Assembly: GCF_016612545.1 (NCBI RefSeq)
Contig: NZ_JAENRY010000038.1
Location: 1 to 64,000, forward strand
Source of the DNA: Streptomyces sp. MBT65
GTDB lineage: Bacteria; Actinomycetota; Actinomycetes; Streptomycetales; Streptomycetaceae
Length of the DNA stretch: 64,000 nucleotides
Direction: 5' to 3'
In this document: piece by piece, positions 54,191 through 63,532 of the stretch
Position numbering within the stretch: position 1 is the stretch's first letter
How the letters are laid out: each line of letters begins with the position of its first letter
Notes under the pieces: model-generated
Seen by the model: the letters and a program-made list of their open reading frames with translations, nothing else
What the model was told of the DNA's origin: nothing
Database searches by the model: none
Position numbers and translations under genes: made by a program

Positions 54191-55380
54191 TAATGCCGGC
54201 TGACCTGCTGTTACACACTTGCAGGACCCTCCATTGATCATCGCTGTTTTTCATCGCCTTGTGCAACGCGCATGCAAGATGATCTTGAATTGGTGACGAT
54301 GCATCAGGGATATCCGAGTGTCCGTCAGCCTTCACGGGGAGTGCTCGCCAAAGGGGCCTCGCAACGGCCGCACCGACGGTGCCACTGGCGTTCCTGAGAT
54401 TCGGAGTTCGGTCCTCGCCGCGCACGCGCATCAAGCGCACTACACGCTACGGCCAGTTCCAGCCCGGACCTCCACGCGCACCGGCGCTCCTTCGATCATC
54501 CGGCCGACCCCCACGTCCGGGTCGGCGACCTGCCGACCGAGGCGCCCGCCGACAGCATCCGCGACGACCCTGCCCGAGAGCGCGTCGAGACGAGCAGTGA
54601 AATGCGTGCTGCCGTCGTCGGGCCTGCCAACGGGATGAGAGGGCGGACGCGTACGTCGAGACCAGCAAGGTCATCAAGACCATGAAGGACACCTGCGCGG
54701 ACATGTCCGTGAAGTACCAGGAGACCGCGCGGGGGCCTCGCGGTGAACATCATCGAATGCTGGAGAGGTAGGCACTGAACAGCGCGTTCGTGTCTTTCAG
54801 TGCTGTCAGGGCCTTCCCCGCTTACGCGGCGGAAAGTTCCTGGAAACTTCCTGGGAAATCCCAGAGGACGAGCGCCTGGCCTGGGGGTTCGTGACATCCG
54901 CGATCGCTGTTCCGATCCGCCCTGACCGCCGACCGGATGTACCAAATCGATCCCTCAAGTCCGCCGGAGGGGTGCTATGCGATACATGACTGCTGCGGAG
55001 ATCTCAGGCCTGGACCAGCGACTGGCTGGCATGCCGCCCCGTCCGGCTCTGTGCGGAGCCACACCTCCGATTCTCCGTCCCGCGTGGCCCGGCACTGCTG
55101 TTGGCACTTTCACAGTCGAGGCGGACGACGTACCACGGCTCTGTATTTGTGCCGACGCGACCGTTCAGCGACCTCCGACCTCCGACCAGAAACAGACGTG
55201 TGCCCCTCTCAACTTCTTCTACTGTCGAACACTCGGTCGGTACGCGAGGGATGATCTGGTCCCTCGCTCGGGGAATACCTTCAACTGCTGCCTGTCGTTG
55301 CGGTGTTGGGATGACGGCCTTCCACTCCGGTTGCCCGATGGATGGGGAACAAATGAGGGCAGGCACGTGACGGGGGCGTC
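54191..55380. other. Gene-poor stretch with decayed sequence
   Basis: These 1.2 kb hold no intact gene I can defend. Base composition and codon pattern are less regular than in the flanks, with A/T-rich patches such as 54236-54300. The one recognisable item is the L-serine dehydratase fragment at 54643-54768. A frame beginning at 54977 has a good GGAGGGG site before its ATG but shows weak codon bias, has no motif, and overruns the next gene, so I do not call it. No tRNA or attachment site was recognised. Confidence 0.55.
54643..54768 (+). pseudogene. sdaA: 3' fragment of an L-serine ammonia-lyase gene
   Basis: The frame at 54643 reads VETSKVIKTMKDTCADMSVK then YQETARG. After a shift of frame near 54733 it continues GLAVNIIEC. 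Together they match the C-terminal end of L-serine dehydratase (usually ...SLDKVIKTMRETGADM..KYKETARGGLAVNxxEC). Two bases appear to be missing at the junction. The rest of the enzyme, about 400 residues, is absent upstream. It is a remnant left by deletion or recombination. Confidence 0.7.
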
Positions 55381-56894
55381 ATGTTTGACTGGCTCGACCA
55401 ATTCGTACGTCTCGCCGACGAGGTGCGCCCGGAAAAGGCGAGGCATCTGGTCCGATTGGCCTTCATCAGCACAGCCGCCGCCATCCTTTGGGCCGTGGCT
55501 GCAGGGCCGGTGGCTGATGGACTGACCGTATGGGCCCCGTTGCTCGCCTTCGGGCTGTCCGCCGTAGTCGCCCTGGTGATCGCGGGGCTGTTCGTTCTCT
55601 CCGCCAGCGGTGAAATCATCGACAGCGTCAACCAACGGCCACCCTCAATGCCCGGCGGTCACCACATCGCCTGCCGTGTCGGCCGCCGCCGGCTGGAGTG
55701 CGGACTGCTTCACGTGACCGGGCCGACCACTGCCCTGCCGGAAGCGGACGTTATCGGCCCGTGCGTGATGAGGACGTGGTCCGCGTCGACTCACCGCCAC
55801 CGGACGGGCGCTTCGGGCACACCGAGATGTACGACGTTCTCTGCAATGCCCTGCGCGCACTCATTGAGCAAGCCGACCAGCGCAATCTCACTGTCGCATC
55901 AATCGGCATTGCTGTACCGGGCGGAGTGATTCCGGAGCGAGGCCGGTTCGACAAGGCCGTGGAAGGAGTCCCCATCGAGGCGGGCGAAGATGTGGCCGGT
56001 CGGGTCGCCACAACATTGAAGCGGATCTGCGGCATGGAGATTCTGGGGCGAGTCTTCCAGGTCGAGGACGTACAAGGGATGCGCTCGAAGATTCACCTCG
56101 ACAACGACGCGCGCTGCGCGGCCCGATGGCTGATCACCGAACAGGGTCCCCAATGGGCCGACTTCGTCTGCGTCTTCGCCGGCACCGGCGTGGGATCCGG
56201 GCTCGTCTTCGACCGGCGCATTTCCTACGGCGCCACATTCCGCGCGGGTGAAGTGGGGCACGTCGAACTCAACATGGGCGACATACTCGAACTGGGTGGC
56301 CTGACCCTGCAGCCCCGCCGTTGCTCCTGTGGGAAGCACGGCTACCACTTCGAGTCACTGATCGGCATCGGCGGGCTCGGCCATCTCGCCGGCGTTCTGG
56401 ACCGTGACAGCCTCACCGCGGTGATGGACGCCTATCGCGCTGATACCCGGCACGAGGACATCGTGCGCAGGCTCAGCGGTGACCCCGAGGAAATCGCGGG
56501 CATCATTCTCCTCCATGTACTGCGCGCCCTTGGCGACCGCGCACTCACCGTGGTCGCCGACGATCCGCTGCTCCATCACTTCCTCGAACGACTGATGGTG
56601 CTCTACGGTCAGCTCTTCGCCGTCGGCATAGCGGCGATCCTCGACGCGCTCGACCTCCCCTACGTCGCCCTGTGCGGCACGATCCCGGAATACCTCCAGG
56701 GCAACAATGCCTTCCGCCGGGCCTTCATCCAGCATCTGGCCGCCTGTGTCATGGAAACCTCCCCGCAGTACCTCTACGGCGACATGCGCGCGTGGGGATG
56801 GCGTGGCGCCGCTCTGCTCACCCGCGATCCCAGTTACCTCAAACACCGCTTTCCAGGGCTGTCCGGATTTGCCCCCCTAAGGGCTGTCCCGTAA
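55381..56894 (+). pseudogene. Membrane-anchored ROK-like protein gene, frameshifted and IS-disrupted
   Basis: The frame starts MFDWLDQFVRLADEVRPEKA, has two membrane helices (AFISTAAAILWAVAAG and LLAFGLSAVVALVIAGLFVL) and runs into HIACRVGRRRLECGLLHVTG, which aligns with the first two strands of the ROK fold (hhhDhGGTKhxxGLh). Between about 55735 and 55770 the coding continues in another frame (PVRDEDVVRVDSPPPDGRF) with ASIGIAVPGG, LDNDARCAARW, CVFAGTGVGSGLVFD, GEVGHVELN and the zinc-type CSCGKHGYHFE. The final codons come from the end of the IS at 56880. Without the IS the frame would continue at 59303 (AIGKARRIRARS). It could be one broken gene or two overlapping ones. No function assigned. 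Confidence 0.65.
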
Positions 56895-56985
56895 CTGCAG
56901 GTTGCCGCAGGCCCTGGGCCGTTCCTGTCCTGAGTGCCAATCGGTCACCGTGGGCGTTGTCAGTGGGCGCGGGCACACTGACGGC

Positions 56986-57573
56986 ATGAGCGTTTCTTCG
57001 TCTACCGAAGCCCATGCGTCCGACACCTCTCCTGTCTGGGTGGAGTCGATGGGCGGGCCTTTGATCGTCGTCCCCGTCTCCGCGTTGGCTGCATGGCGTG
57101 GGTGTACGGAGACCGGAGTCATGGCAGGAGATGCCACCGTTCCAGACGACTACGACCGAGCCTGCGCAGTGGACGATCTGGCCGGTGTGATCACTGTTGG
57201 CGAGAACGGTGCGCAGGCACTGGTGCTGGCGGACGAGCCGGCCACCAGCTGTTTTCTACCCGAGCATCGGACCTTCCTGCGGTGGCTTGCGGCTGACTCT
57301 GAGGCCGAACTGAAGGCGGCGGCCAGGGCTGTGCTCGCAGACCCCGCCACCGAGTGGGAGGAGTGCGGCACGTGGTCATCGGACGGTCCAGCCACACTCA
57401 TGGACTCCGCGGAATCAGGCTCCGCACTGGACACCGAGTATCCCGGCGGCGGGACGCCCTCCCAGGCATCGGTTGCGCTGCCCGCCGGCTGCTGGAGGGT
57501 CCGAGCTACCCATACCAAGGCGGACGACGAGAACTGGGTCGGCCTGGTCCAGATCCTGCCGATCGAATCATGA
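56986..57573 (+). CDS. Imm21-family immunity protein, solo, inside an IS
   Basis: A 195-residue acidic protein with the pattern I know from Imm21 of polymorphic-toxin systems: PVWVESMGGPLIVVPVSALA near the start, DDYDRACAVDDLAGVITVGE, LADEPATSCFLPEHRTFLRW, EWEECGTW and LPAGCWRVRATHTKADDENW. Such proteins neutralise a partner toxin in the cytosol. No toxin gene, RHS repeat or secretion gene is present in the window. It lies between the left inverted repeat of the outer IS and the transposase gene. No strong ribosome-binding site; start at 56986 chosen because the conserved part follows closely. Confidence 0.75.
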   Translation: MSVSSSTEAHASDTSPVWVESMGGPLIVVPVSALAAWRGCTETGVMAGDATVPDDYDRACAVDDLAGVITVGENGAQALVLADEPATSCFLPEHRTFLRWLAADSEAELKAAARAVLADPATEWEECGTWSSDGPATLMDSAESGSALDTEYPGGGTPSQASVALPAGCWRVRATHTKADDENWVGLVQILPIES

Positions 57574-57875
57574 ACGGTCAGTTGCTTCGGTTGAGTGCGG
57601 TCACGCGCTGCGCGCAAGGTTGTGTAAACGGGCGATGCCGAGCACCGCGTGGTGGACACCTTCGCCTTTCAACCGGCAGTCCCGGAGAATCTTCCAGGTC
57701 TTCATCCGCGCGAAGGCATGCTCGACGCGGGCACGGACCTGCTTGTGTGAACGGTTGTGCTCCTGTTTCCAGGCGGACAGTTCCTCGCCCGCCCGCCGAC
57801 GGTGGGGCATGACGACGCCAGTGCCGGGATAGCCGCCGTCGGCGATGGTCATGGTCTTGCCGACAGCGGCCTTTA

Positions 57876-58760
57876 GAGGTCCTAACAGAAGCTGTTGATC
57901 ATGTGACTTTCGGCTTGGGTGGTCGTTGGTCTGGTCGTGGGGAAACATCAGTCGCGGCCGTGGATCGTGTCGGATGAACTGTGGTCGCTCATCGAGCCGT
58001 TGCTGCCCGTGCCGGGTCCGAAGCTGGTCGAGGGCAGGCCGCGGGTGCCGGACCGGCAGGCGCTGTGCGGGATCCTGTTCGTGCTGCACACCGGTATCCA
58101 GTGGGAGTACCTGCCGCAGGAGCTGGGCTTCGGATCCGGGATGACGTGCTGGCGGCGCCTGGCCACGTGGAACGAGGCCGGGGTCTGGGAGGCACTGCAC
58201 CTGGTGCTGCTGAAGAAGCTGCGGGTGGCGAAGAAGCTGGACTGGTCGCGGGCGGTGATCGACTCCTCCCACGTGCGGGCCGCTCGGCGCGGCCCAAAAG
58301 CGGTCCCAGCCCGGTCGACCGCGGACGGCCGGGCAGCAAGCACCATGTCCTGACCGACGGCCAGGGCATCCCGCTCGCGGTGTCACTGACGGGCGGAAAC
58401 CGCAACGACGTCACCCAGTTGCTGCCTCTGCTCGACAAGGTTCCCGCCGTGGCCGGCGTCGTCGGTCGGCCCCGACACCGGCCCGACGCACTCCTCGCCG
58501 ACCGCGGCTACGACCACGACAAGTACCGGCGCCTGCTCTGGGCCCGCGGCATCCGCCCCGTCATCGCCGAACGAGGCCAGCCACACGGCTCCGGCCTGGG
58601 GATCTTCCGGTATGTCGTCGAGAGAACGATCGCCTGGCTGCACGGCTTCCGCCGCCTGCGCATCCGGTGGGAGCGACGCGACGACATCCACGAAGCATTC
58701 CTCGGCCTCGCCACCTGCCTCATCACCCACCGACATGTACAGCGCCTTTGTTAGGACCTC
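57876..58760. mobile_element. 885-bp IS5-family insertion sequence (inner IS)
   Basis: Perfect 12-bp terminal inverted repeats GAGGTCCTAACA (57876-57887) and TGTTAGGACCTC (58749-58760), with a TTA target duplication (57873-57875 and 58761-58763). It carries one transposase in two overlapping frames. Removing it rebuilds the outer transposase reading frame exactly, which shows the order of insertion. The inverted repeats are identical and the transposase frames complete, so it looks recent and possibly active. Confidence 0.92.
57937..58754 (+). CDS. IS5-family transposase made by -1 frameshifting
   Basis: The first frame (57937 to the stop ending at 58353) gives RPWIVSDELWSLIEPLLPVP, WRRLATWNEAGVWEALH and the first catalytic segment RAVIDSSHVRAARRGPK. 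The second frame, one base back, continues GPSPVDRGRPGSKHHVLTDG, LADRGYDHDKYRRLL (second Asp) and FRYVVERTIAWLHGFRRLRI (Glu), ending at 58754 inside the inverted repeat. The overlap contains the slippery heptamer C-CCA-AAA at 58293-58299, in the right phase for -1 slippage. This split is normal for the IS427-type subgroup. The start codon (GTG 57937 or 57919) is uncertain. Confidence 0.85.
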
Positions 58761-59456
58761 TTACTCCAGATTCCTCCCATGCCTTGCAGTCATTGCGGTT
58801 GCCCGGCAGCGGCCTGCCGACTAGGACGACGAGGCGAGTGTCGGCATCGATGAGTACCTGGTGGTTGGTGGAGTACCGGTAGTTCTTGGACTGTTCGGCC
58901 ACCGTGTGGTCGCGGGTGGGAACCAGGGTGCCGTCCACAATGAGCACGGTGTCCTTGGCGAAGCGAAGCCGGGGCCGCAGCGCGAGGAGCGGGCCAACCT
59001 GATCGATGATCCGGTCGACCGCGGACTTCGAGATCCCGAACAGCGGAGCCAGTTGGCGCATCGTCAAGTTCGTCCGCCAGTAAGTCGTGACCAGCAACAC
59101 CCGGTCTTCCAACGGCAGGCTCCATGGCCGACCTCGACGCACGGCATCAGCTCCTTCGCGGCGCAGCGCAGTGACCAACGTACGGAAACAGCGCGGGCTC
59201 AAGCCGGTGAACAGGCCTATCCAGGACGGCTCCGACGCCGTAATCACACCAGCCACATCAAGATCGTCTCACCTGTGGTCAGCCGTTACGGGACAGCCCT
59301 TAGCGATTGGGAAAGCTCGGCGCATCCGAGCAAGGAGCGCTGAACATCTCGTCGGTGTCAAATCACCGATTCACATCAGGAACTCCGGATCCTTGCTCGG
59401 CGGTTCGGGAATTCTGCCACCCCAGTGCTTCACGCAGCCGAGACTCCCCGAGCCGA

Positions 59457-60203
59457 TCAGTACGCCTCCAGCCCCAGCTCGCGGAACTGGTTTCGAACCC
59501 GTCCGACCAGGTCGGGACCTGGAGTCGGCGTTGTCAGCAGGCGGAAGGGCACGTGGAGGGCTTCGTACTTCGAGGCTCCGAGTTTGTGGAAGGGCAGGAC
59601 GTCGACCCGGTCGACGTTGCCGAGGCCGGCGAGGAAGCGGGCGAGACCGTAGACGTCTTGCGATGAATCGGTCCAGCCGGGGACCAGCACGTACCGGATC
59701 CACACGCGCTTGCCCAGTCGGTTCAGGCGGGTGGCGAAATCCAGGGTGGGTGCCAGTTCACCTCCGGTGAGCTGGCGATACGTAGGCGCGTGGAAGGACT
59801 TGATGTCGAGGAGCACCAGGTCGGTGTCGGCGAGGAGTTCGTCGGTGGCGCGGGCGCCGAGGAAGCCGGAGGTGTCGAGGGCGGTGTGCAGGCCGGCCTC
59901 CTTGCAGCGGCGCAGGATCTCGCCGGTGAAGGCGGACTGGAGCAGCGGCTCGCCGCCCGTGAGGGTCACTCCGCCGCCGGCCGTGGTGATGAAGGCCCGG
60001 TACTTCTCGATCTCGGCCATCACCTCGTCGACCGTCGCCTCCCGACCGTCGCGCATGTGCCAGGTGTCGGGGTTGGCGCAGTACAGGCAGCGCAGCGGGC
60101 AGCCGGAGACGAAGAGGACGAACCGGGTCCCGGGGCCGTCCACGCCGGTGGACAGGTCCCAGGAGTGGATCCGGCCGGTCGTCACGGCCCGGACGGTACT
60201 CAC
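59457..60203 (-). CDS. pflA: Pyruvate formate-lyase activating enzyme
   Basis: A 248-residue radical-SAM protein that installs the glycyl radical on pyruvate formate-lyase. The cluster motif CPLRCLYC (CxxxCxxC) lies at about residues 35-42 and the SAM-binding GGEPLLQ follows. Other family segments: [30 protein letters not shown] and [15 protein letters not shown]. Length is normal. The GTG start overlaps the pflB stop by 4 nt (GTGA), so the activase is made with its substrate enzyme. It needs anoxic conditions to work. Confidence 0.96.
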   Translation of the reverse strand: MSTVRAVTTGRIHSWDLSTGVDGPGTRFVLFVSGCPLRCLYCANPDTWHMRDGREATVDEVMAEIEKYRAFITTAGGGVTLTGGEPLLQSAFTGEILRRCKEAGLHTALDTSGFLGARATDELLADTDLVLLDIKSFHAPTYRQLTGGELAPTLDFATRLNRLGKRVWIRYVLVPGWTDSSQDVYGLARFLAGLGNVDRVDVLPFHKLGASKYEALHVPFRLLTTPTPGPDLVGRVRNQFRELGLEAY

Positions 60204-62458
60204 AGCGATCCGTGGAAGGTACGGCTGATCACGTCGAGCTGCTGCTCACGGGTCAGCCGGACGAAGTTGACGGCGTATCCGGAGACGCGGATGGTCAAGT
60301 CCGGGTACTTGTCCGGGTGTTGCATGGCGTCTTCCAGCGTCGCGCGGTCGAGGACGTTGACGTTCATGTGGAAGCCGCCCGCGGCCGTGTAGGCGTCGAG
60401 GATGCCCACCAGGTGCCCGGCGCGCTCGTCGGGCGCGTGCCCCAGCCCCTCGGGCGTGATCGTCGTCGTCAGCGAGATGCCGTCACGGGCCTGTTCGTAC
60501 GGCAGCTTCGCCACCGAGAGCGCGGAGGCGGCGACTCCGTGCCGGTCGCGGCCGTTCATCGGGTTGGCGCCCGGAGCGAAGGGCGCTCCGGTGCGCCGGC
60601 CGTCGGGGGTGTTGCCGGTGTGCTTGCCGTAGACGACGTTCGAGGTGATCGTCAGCACTGACTGGGTGTGTTCGGCGCCCCGGTAGGTCGGGTATTGGCG
60701 CACCTTCGCCATGAAGGACTCGACGAGTCCTACGGCGATGCCGTCGGCGCGGTCGTCGTTGTTGCCGTAGGCCGGGAAGTCGCCCTCGGTGCGGAAGTCG
60801 ACGGCGAGACCGGAGGCGTCCCGGAACACCTTCACCCGGGCGTACTTGACGGCGGACAGGCTGTCGGCGGCGACCGACAGACCGGCGATGCCGCACGCCA
60901 TGAAACGGTGCACCGGGTAGTCGTGCAGCGCCATCTCGACGCGCTCGTAGGCGTACTTGTCGTGCATGTAGTGGATGACGTTGAGCGCGTTGACGTACGT
61001 CCGCGCCAACCAGTCCAGGACGCGGTCGTAGGCCGCCGACAGCTCCGCGTAGTCCAGGTAATCCCCTGTCAGCGGAGGTGCTTCGGGTGATATCTGTTCG
61101 CCGGTCATCTCGTCGCGGCCGCCGTTGACGGCGTAGAGCAGGGCCTTGGCGAGGTTGACGCGGGCGCCGAAGAACTGCATCTGCTTGCCCACCGCCATCG
61201 CCGAGACACAGCAGGCGATCGCGGTGTCGTCGCCGGTGCACGGGCGCAGCAGCTCGTCCGACTCGTACTGGACGGCGCTGGTGTCGATCGAGACCTGGGC
61301 ACAGAACTCCCTGAACGCGAAGGGGAGTTGCGGCGACCACAGAACCGTCAGGTTGGGTTCGGGTGCGGGGCCGAGGTTGTACAGGGTCTGCAGGAACCGG
61401 AAGGACGTGCGGGTGACCAGGGTGCGCCCGTCCTCGCCCATGCCGCCGATGGACTCCGTCACCCAGGTCGGGTCGCCGGAGAACAGGGCGTCGTACTCGG
61501 GGGTGCGCAGGAACCGTACGATCCGCAGCTTGATCACGAAGTCGTCGATCAGCTCCTGGGCCCGGGACTCGTCCAACACGCCTTCATTCAGGTCTCGTTG
61601 GAGGTAGACGTCGAGGAAGGTGGAGGTGCGGCCGAGCGACATCGCGGCGCCGTTCTGCTCCTTCACGGCGGCGAGGTAGCCGAGGTAGAGCCACTGCACG
61701 GCCTCGTGGGCGGTGGCGGCGGGCCGGGAGACGTCACAGCCGTACGTCGCCGCCATCCGCGTCAGCTCGCCCAACGCCCGTATCTGCTCGGCGAGTTCCT
61801 CCCGGTCCCGGATGACCTCGGCGGAGGAGGCGCACGCGTCGAGCAGGGCCCGCTCGGCCTTCTTGGCCTCGGTCAGCCGGTCCGTGCCGTACAGCGCCAC
61901 GCGCCGGTAGTCGCCGATGATCCGGCCGCGGCCGTAGGCGTCGGGCAGCCCGGTGATGATGCCGGCCTTGCGGGCGGCGCGCATTTCGGGGGTGTAGGCG
62001 TCGAAGACACCGTCGTTGTGGGTCTTGCGGTAGGTGCCGAAGACGCGCGTGACGAAGGGGTCGGGTTCGTAGCCGTATGCCTTCAGGCTGTTCTCGACCA
62101 TGCGCAGGCCGCCGTTGGGCATGATCGCGCGCTTGAGCGGGGCGTCGGTCTGCAGGCCGACGATCAACTCCCGTTCGCGGTCGATGTATCCGGGCGCGTG
62201 CGAGGTGATCGTGGAGGGGGTCCTGGCGTCGACGTCGAGGACGCCCCGGCTGCGCTCCTCCGGGAACAGGGCGCTGACCTTCTCCCAGACGGCGCGGGTA
62301 CGGTCGGTGGGGCCGGTCAGGAAGGTCGCGTCGCCCTCGTACGGCGTGTAGTTGGCCTGGATGAAGCCGCGCACGTCGATGCGCTCGCGCCACGGAGTGC
62401 CGGCGAAGCCGTGCCATGCCTCGGTTGCGCGTGTTCCGACTACCGCTGTCGTTGTCAT
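60200..62458 (-). CDS. pflB: Formate acetyltransferase (pyruvate formate-lyase)
   Basis: A 752-residue glycyl-radical enzyme converting pyruvate and CoA to acetyl-CoA and formate under anoxia. The catalytic cysteine pair is in [16 protein letters not shown], and the radical-bearing glycine is Gly727 in [14 protein letters not shown], 26 residues from the end, as in E. coli (Gly734 of 760). [16 protein letters not shown] and [17 protein letters not shown] are also conserved. The ATG at 62458 follows GGGAGAG by about 9 nt. It is complete and looks functional. A 16-bp perfect palindrome (62539-62554) lies upstream. Confidence 0.96.
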   Translation of the reverse strand: MTTTAVVGTRATEAWHGFAGTPWRERIDVRGFIQANYTPYEGDATFLTGPTDRTRAVWEKVSALFPEERSRGVLDVDARTPSTITSHAPGYIDRERELIVGLQTDAPLKRAIMPNGGLRMVENSLKAYGYEPDPFVTRVFGTYRKTHNDGVFDAYTPEMRAARKAGIITGLPDAYGRGRIIGDYRRVALYGTDRLTEAKKAERALLDACASSAEVIRDREELAEQIRALGELTRMAATYGCDVSRPAATAHEAVQWLYLGYLAAVKEQNGAAMSLGRTSTFLDVYLQRDLNEGVLDESRAQELIDDFVIKLRIVRFLRTPEYDALFSGDPTWVTESIGGMGEDGRTLVTRTSFRFLQTLYNLGPAPEPNLTVLWSPQLPFAFREFCAQVSIDTSAVQYESDELLRPCTGDDTAIACCVSAMAVGKQMQFFGARVNLAKALLYAVNGGRDEMTGEQISPEAPPLTGDYLDYAELSAAYDRVLDWLARTYVNALNVIHYMHDKYAYERVEMALHDYPVHRFMACGIAGLSVAADSLSAVKYARVKVFRDASGLAVDFRTEGDFPAYGNNDDRADGIAVGLVESFMAKVRQYPTYRGAEHTQSVLTITSNVVYGKHTGNTPDGRRTGAPFAPGANPMNGRDRHGVAASALSVAKLPYEQARDGISLTTTITPEGLGHAPDERAGHLVGILDAYTAAGGFHMNVNVLDRATLEDAMQHPDKYPDLTIRVSGYAVNFVRLTREQQLDVISRTFHGSL

Positions 62459-62538
62459 CGCCGGTTCTCTCCCTTGCTCCGCACGGGGATGTCTCCCTGA
62501 CTCCATGCTGGTCCGATGCTCCGGTCGTCGGGAGGGCC

Positions 62539-62554
62539 GGTCAGGGCCCTGACC
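62539..62554 (-). promoter_or_regulatory. 16-bp palindrome upstream of pflB
   Basis: GGTCAGGGCCCTGACC is perfectly symmetric and lies 81-96 bp before the pflB start. No FNR (TTGATnnnnATCAA) or Rex (TGTGAnnnnnnTCACA) box was seen. The size would suit a dormancy/oxygen regulator of the DevR/OsdR type or another dimeric factor, but this is open. Confidence 0.45.
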
Positions 62555-62572
62555 TTGGCCGTCCGACCCATG

Positions 62573-62594
62573 GGGAGGGCCGAACGGCCCTCCC
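62573..62594 (-). terminator. arcBC operon terminator hairpin
   Basis: GGGAGGGCCG (62573-62582) pairs perfectly with CGGCCCTCCC (62585-62594), 11 bp after the arcC stop. It separates arcBC from the pflBA transcription unit. Confidence 0.75.
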
Positions 62595-62605
62595 GCTGCG
62601 GACGC

Positions 62606-63529
62606 TCATACGACGGGCAGGTCGGGGCGGACGAGGGTGCCCGACCGGCCGTGGACGATCTCGTACGCCGCGTCCAGGGCGCCGATCGCGGCCAGTCCCC
62701 CGGTGCGTTCGACGAACCGGGCGGCGGCCTCGGTCTTCGGTCCCATGGAGCCGTCCGGGAAGTCGCCGCCGCGCAGTTGCGCGGGGGTGGCGCCGAGGAC
62801 GGGCTGCTGGTCGGGGGTGCCGTAGCCGGTATAGACGCAGGGCACGTCCGTGAGGATGAGCAGGAAGTCGGCCTTCAGGTGCTCGGCGAGCAGTGCCGCC
62901 GTGCGGTCCTTGTCGATGACGGCTTCCGCCCCGGTGAGCGCCCCGGTGTCGTAGTCCGCGGTGACAGGAACGCCACCACCGCCCGCGCAGATGACGAGCG
63001 TGCCGCCGCACAGCAGGTCGTGGATCGTGTCGGTCTCCAGGATCCGTTCGGGTGCCGGGGAGGGAACGACGCGGCGCCAGCCGGTCGTGTCGGCGCCGAT
63101 GTGCCAGCCGCGCCTGCGGGCGAGCGCGGACGCGACGTCGTGGGAGTACACCTGACCGACGAACTTCGTGGGGTGTTCGAAGGCCGGGTCGTCGGCCCGG
63201 ACGAGGGTGTGGGTGACCAGCGCGGCGATACGACGGCCGGGCAGGGCGTCGTGCAGGGTGCGCGCCAGCAGGGAACCGATCATGCCCTGGGTCTGGGCAC
63301 CGAGCAGGTCCAGCGGGTAGGGAGCGCTCAGGGCCGGGTCGGCCGCGCTCTCCACGGCGAGCAGGCCGATCTGGGGGCCGTTGCCGTGGGTGACGACGAT
63401 CTCGTGCTCGGTGGCGAGGGCGGCGATCGCGGTGGTCACCCGGTCGATGTTCGCCTCCTGCACGGCCGCATCGGGGCGTTCGCCGCGGTGCAGCAGGGCG
63501 TTGCCGCCCAGCGCGATGACGATACGCAT
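62606..63529 (-). CDS. arcC: Carbamate kinase
   Basis: A 307-residue amino-acid-kinase-fold enzyme that makes ATP from carbamoyl phosphate, the last step of the arginine deiminase pathway. Family motifs: IVIALGGNALLHRGE at the N-terminus, VVTHGNGPQIGLLAVESA, VICAGGGGVPV, AVIDKDRTAALLAEHLKADF and FPDGSMGPKTEAA. The start is 3 nt after the arcB stop, so the two genes are tightly coupled. A hairpin ends the unit. Together with arcB it gives substrate-level ATP from citrulline without respiration. Confidence 0.96.
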   Translation of the reverse strand: MRIVIALGGNALLHRGERPDAAVQEANIDRVTTAIAALATEHEIVVTHGNGPQIGLLAVESAADPALSAPYPLDLLGAQTQGMIGSLLARTLHDALPGRRIAALVTHTLVRADDPAFEHPTKFVGQVYSHDVASALARRRGWHIGADTTGWRRVVPSPAPERILETDTIHDLLCGGTLVICAGGGGVPVTADYDTGALTGAEAVIDKDRTAALLAEHLKADFLLILTDVPCVYTGYGTPDQQPVLGATPAQLRGGDFPDGSMGPKTEAAARFVERTGGLAAIGALDAAYEIVHGRSGTLVRPDLPVV

Positions 63530-63532
63530 GGC

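Larger units (their letters stand above)
57601..59256 (-). pseudogene. Transposase of the outer IS, split by an inner IS
   Basis: The N-terminal half (59256 down to about 58764) has an HTH_Tnp_4-like region (RTNLTMRQLAPLFGISKSAV) and the first DDE segment VLIVDGTLVPTRDH. The C-terminal half (57875 down to 57601) has TIADGGYPGTGVVMPHRR, then RARVEHAFARMKTWKILRDC and LGIARLHNLARSA. Joining across the 885-bp inner IS plus one TTA copy (888 bp) restores a single 255-residue frame, which is IS5-family DDE_Tnp_4 size. The intact enzyme is no longer made. The GTG start at 59256 is tentative. Confidence 0.88.
56880..59300. mobile_element. IS5-family-like element enclosing a passenger gene and a second IS
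   Basis: The left end AGGGCTGTCCCGTAAC (56880-56895) and the right end GTTACGGGACAGCCCT (59285-59300) are perfect 16-bp inverted repeats, flanked by TA on both sides (56878-56879 and 59301-59302) as a target duplication. Inside are, in order, an Imm21-like gene on the plus strand, and a transposase gene on the minus strand that is split by the IS at 57876-58760. Without that insertion the element is 1533 bp, clearly longer than the 0.85-0.9 kb usual for this transposase type, the excess being the Imm21 segment. It landed near the 3' end of the ROK-like gene. Confidence 0.85.

Noticed and set aside
54102..54440. 112-residue minus-strand frame (RGEDRTPNLRNASGT)
   Set aside because: It overlaps the HTH-murA 3' end and its terminator, has poor codon bias and no start signal; no tRNA or integrase could be recognised in it.
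54977..55525. 182-residue frame with a good ribosome-binding site
   Set aside because: Codon bias is weak, no motif is visible and it overruns the better-supported gene at 55381 by 145 bases.
58723..59256. N-terminal transposase half as a separate intact gene
   Set aside because: It reads into the inner IS after codon ~165 and lacks the second and third catalytic residues; it is one half of a split gene.
59490..59520. GGTTTCGAACCC-like stretch resembling a tRNA T-arm
   Set aside because: It lies inside the well-supported pflA coding sequence and no acceptor or anticodon stem can be built around it.
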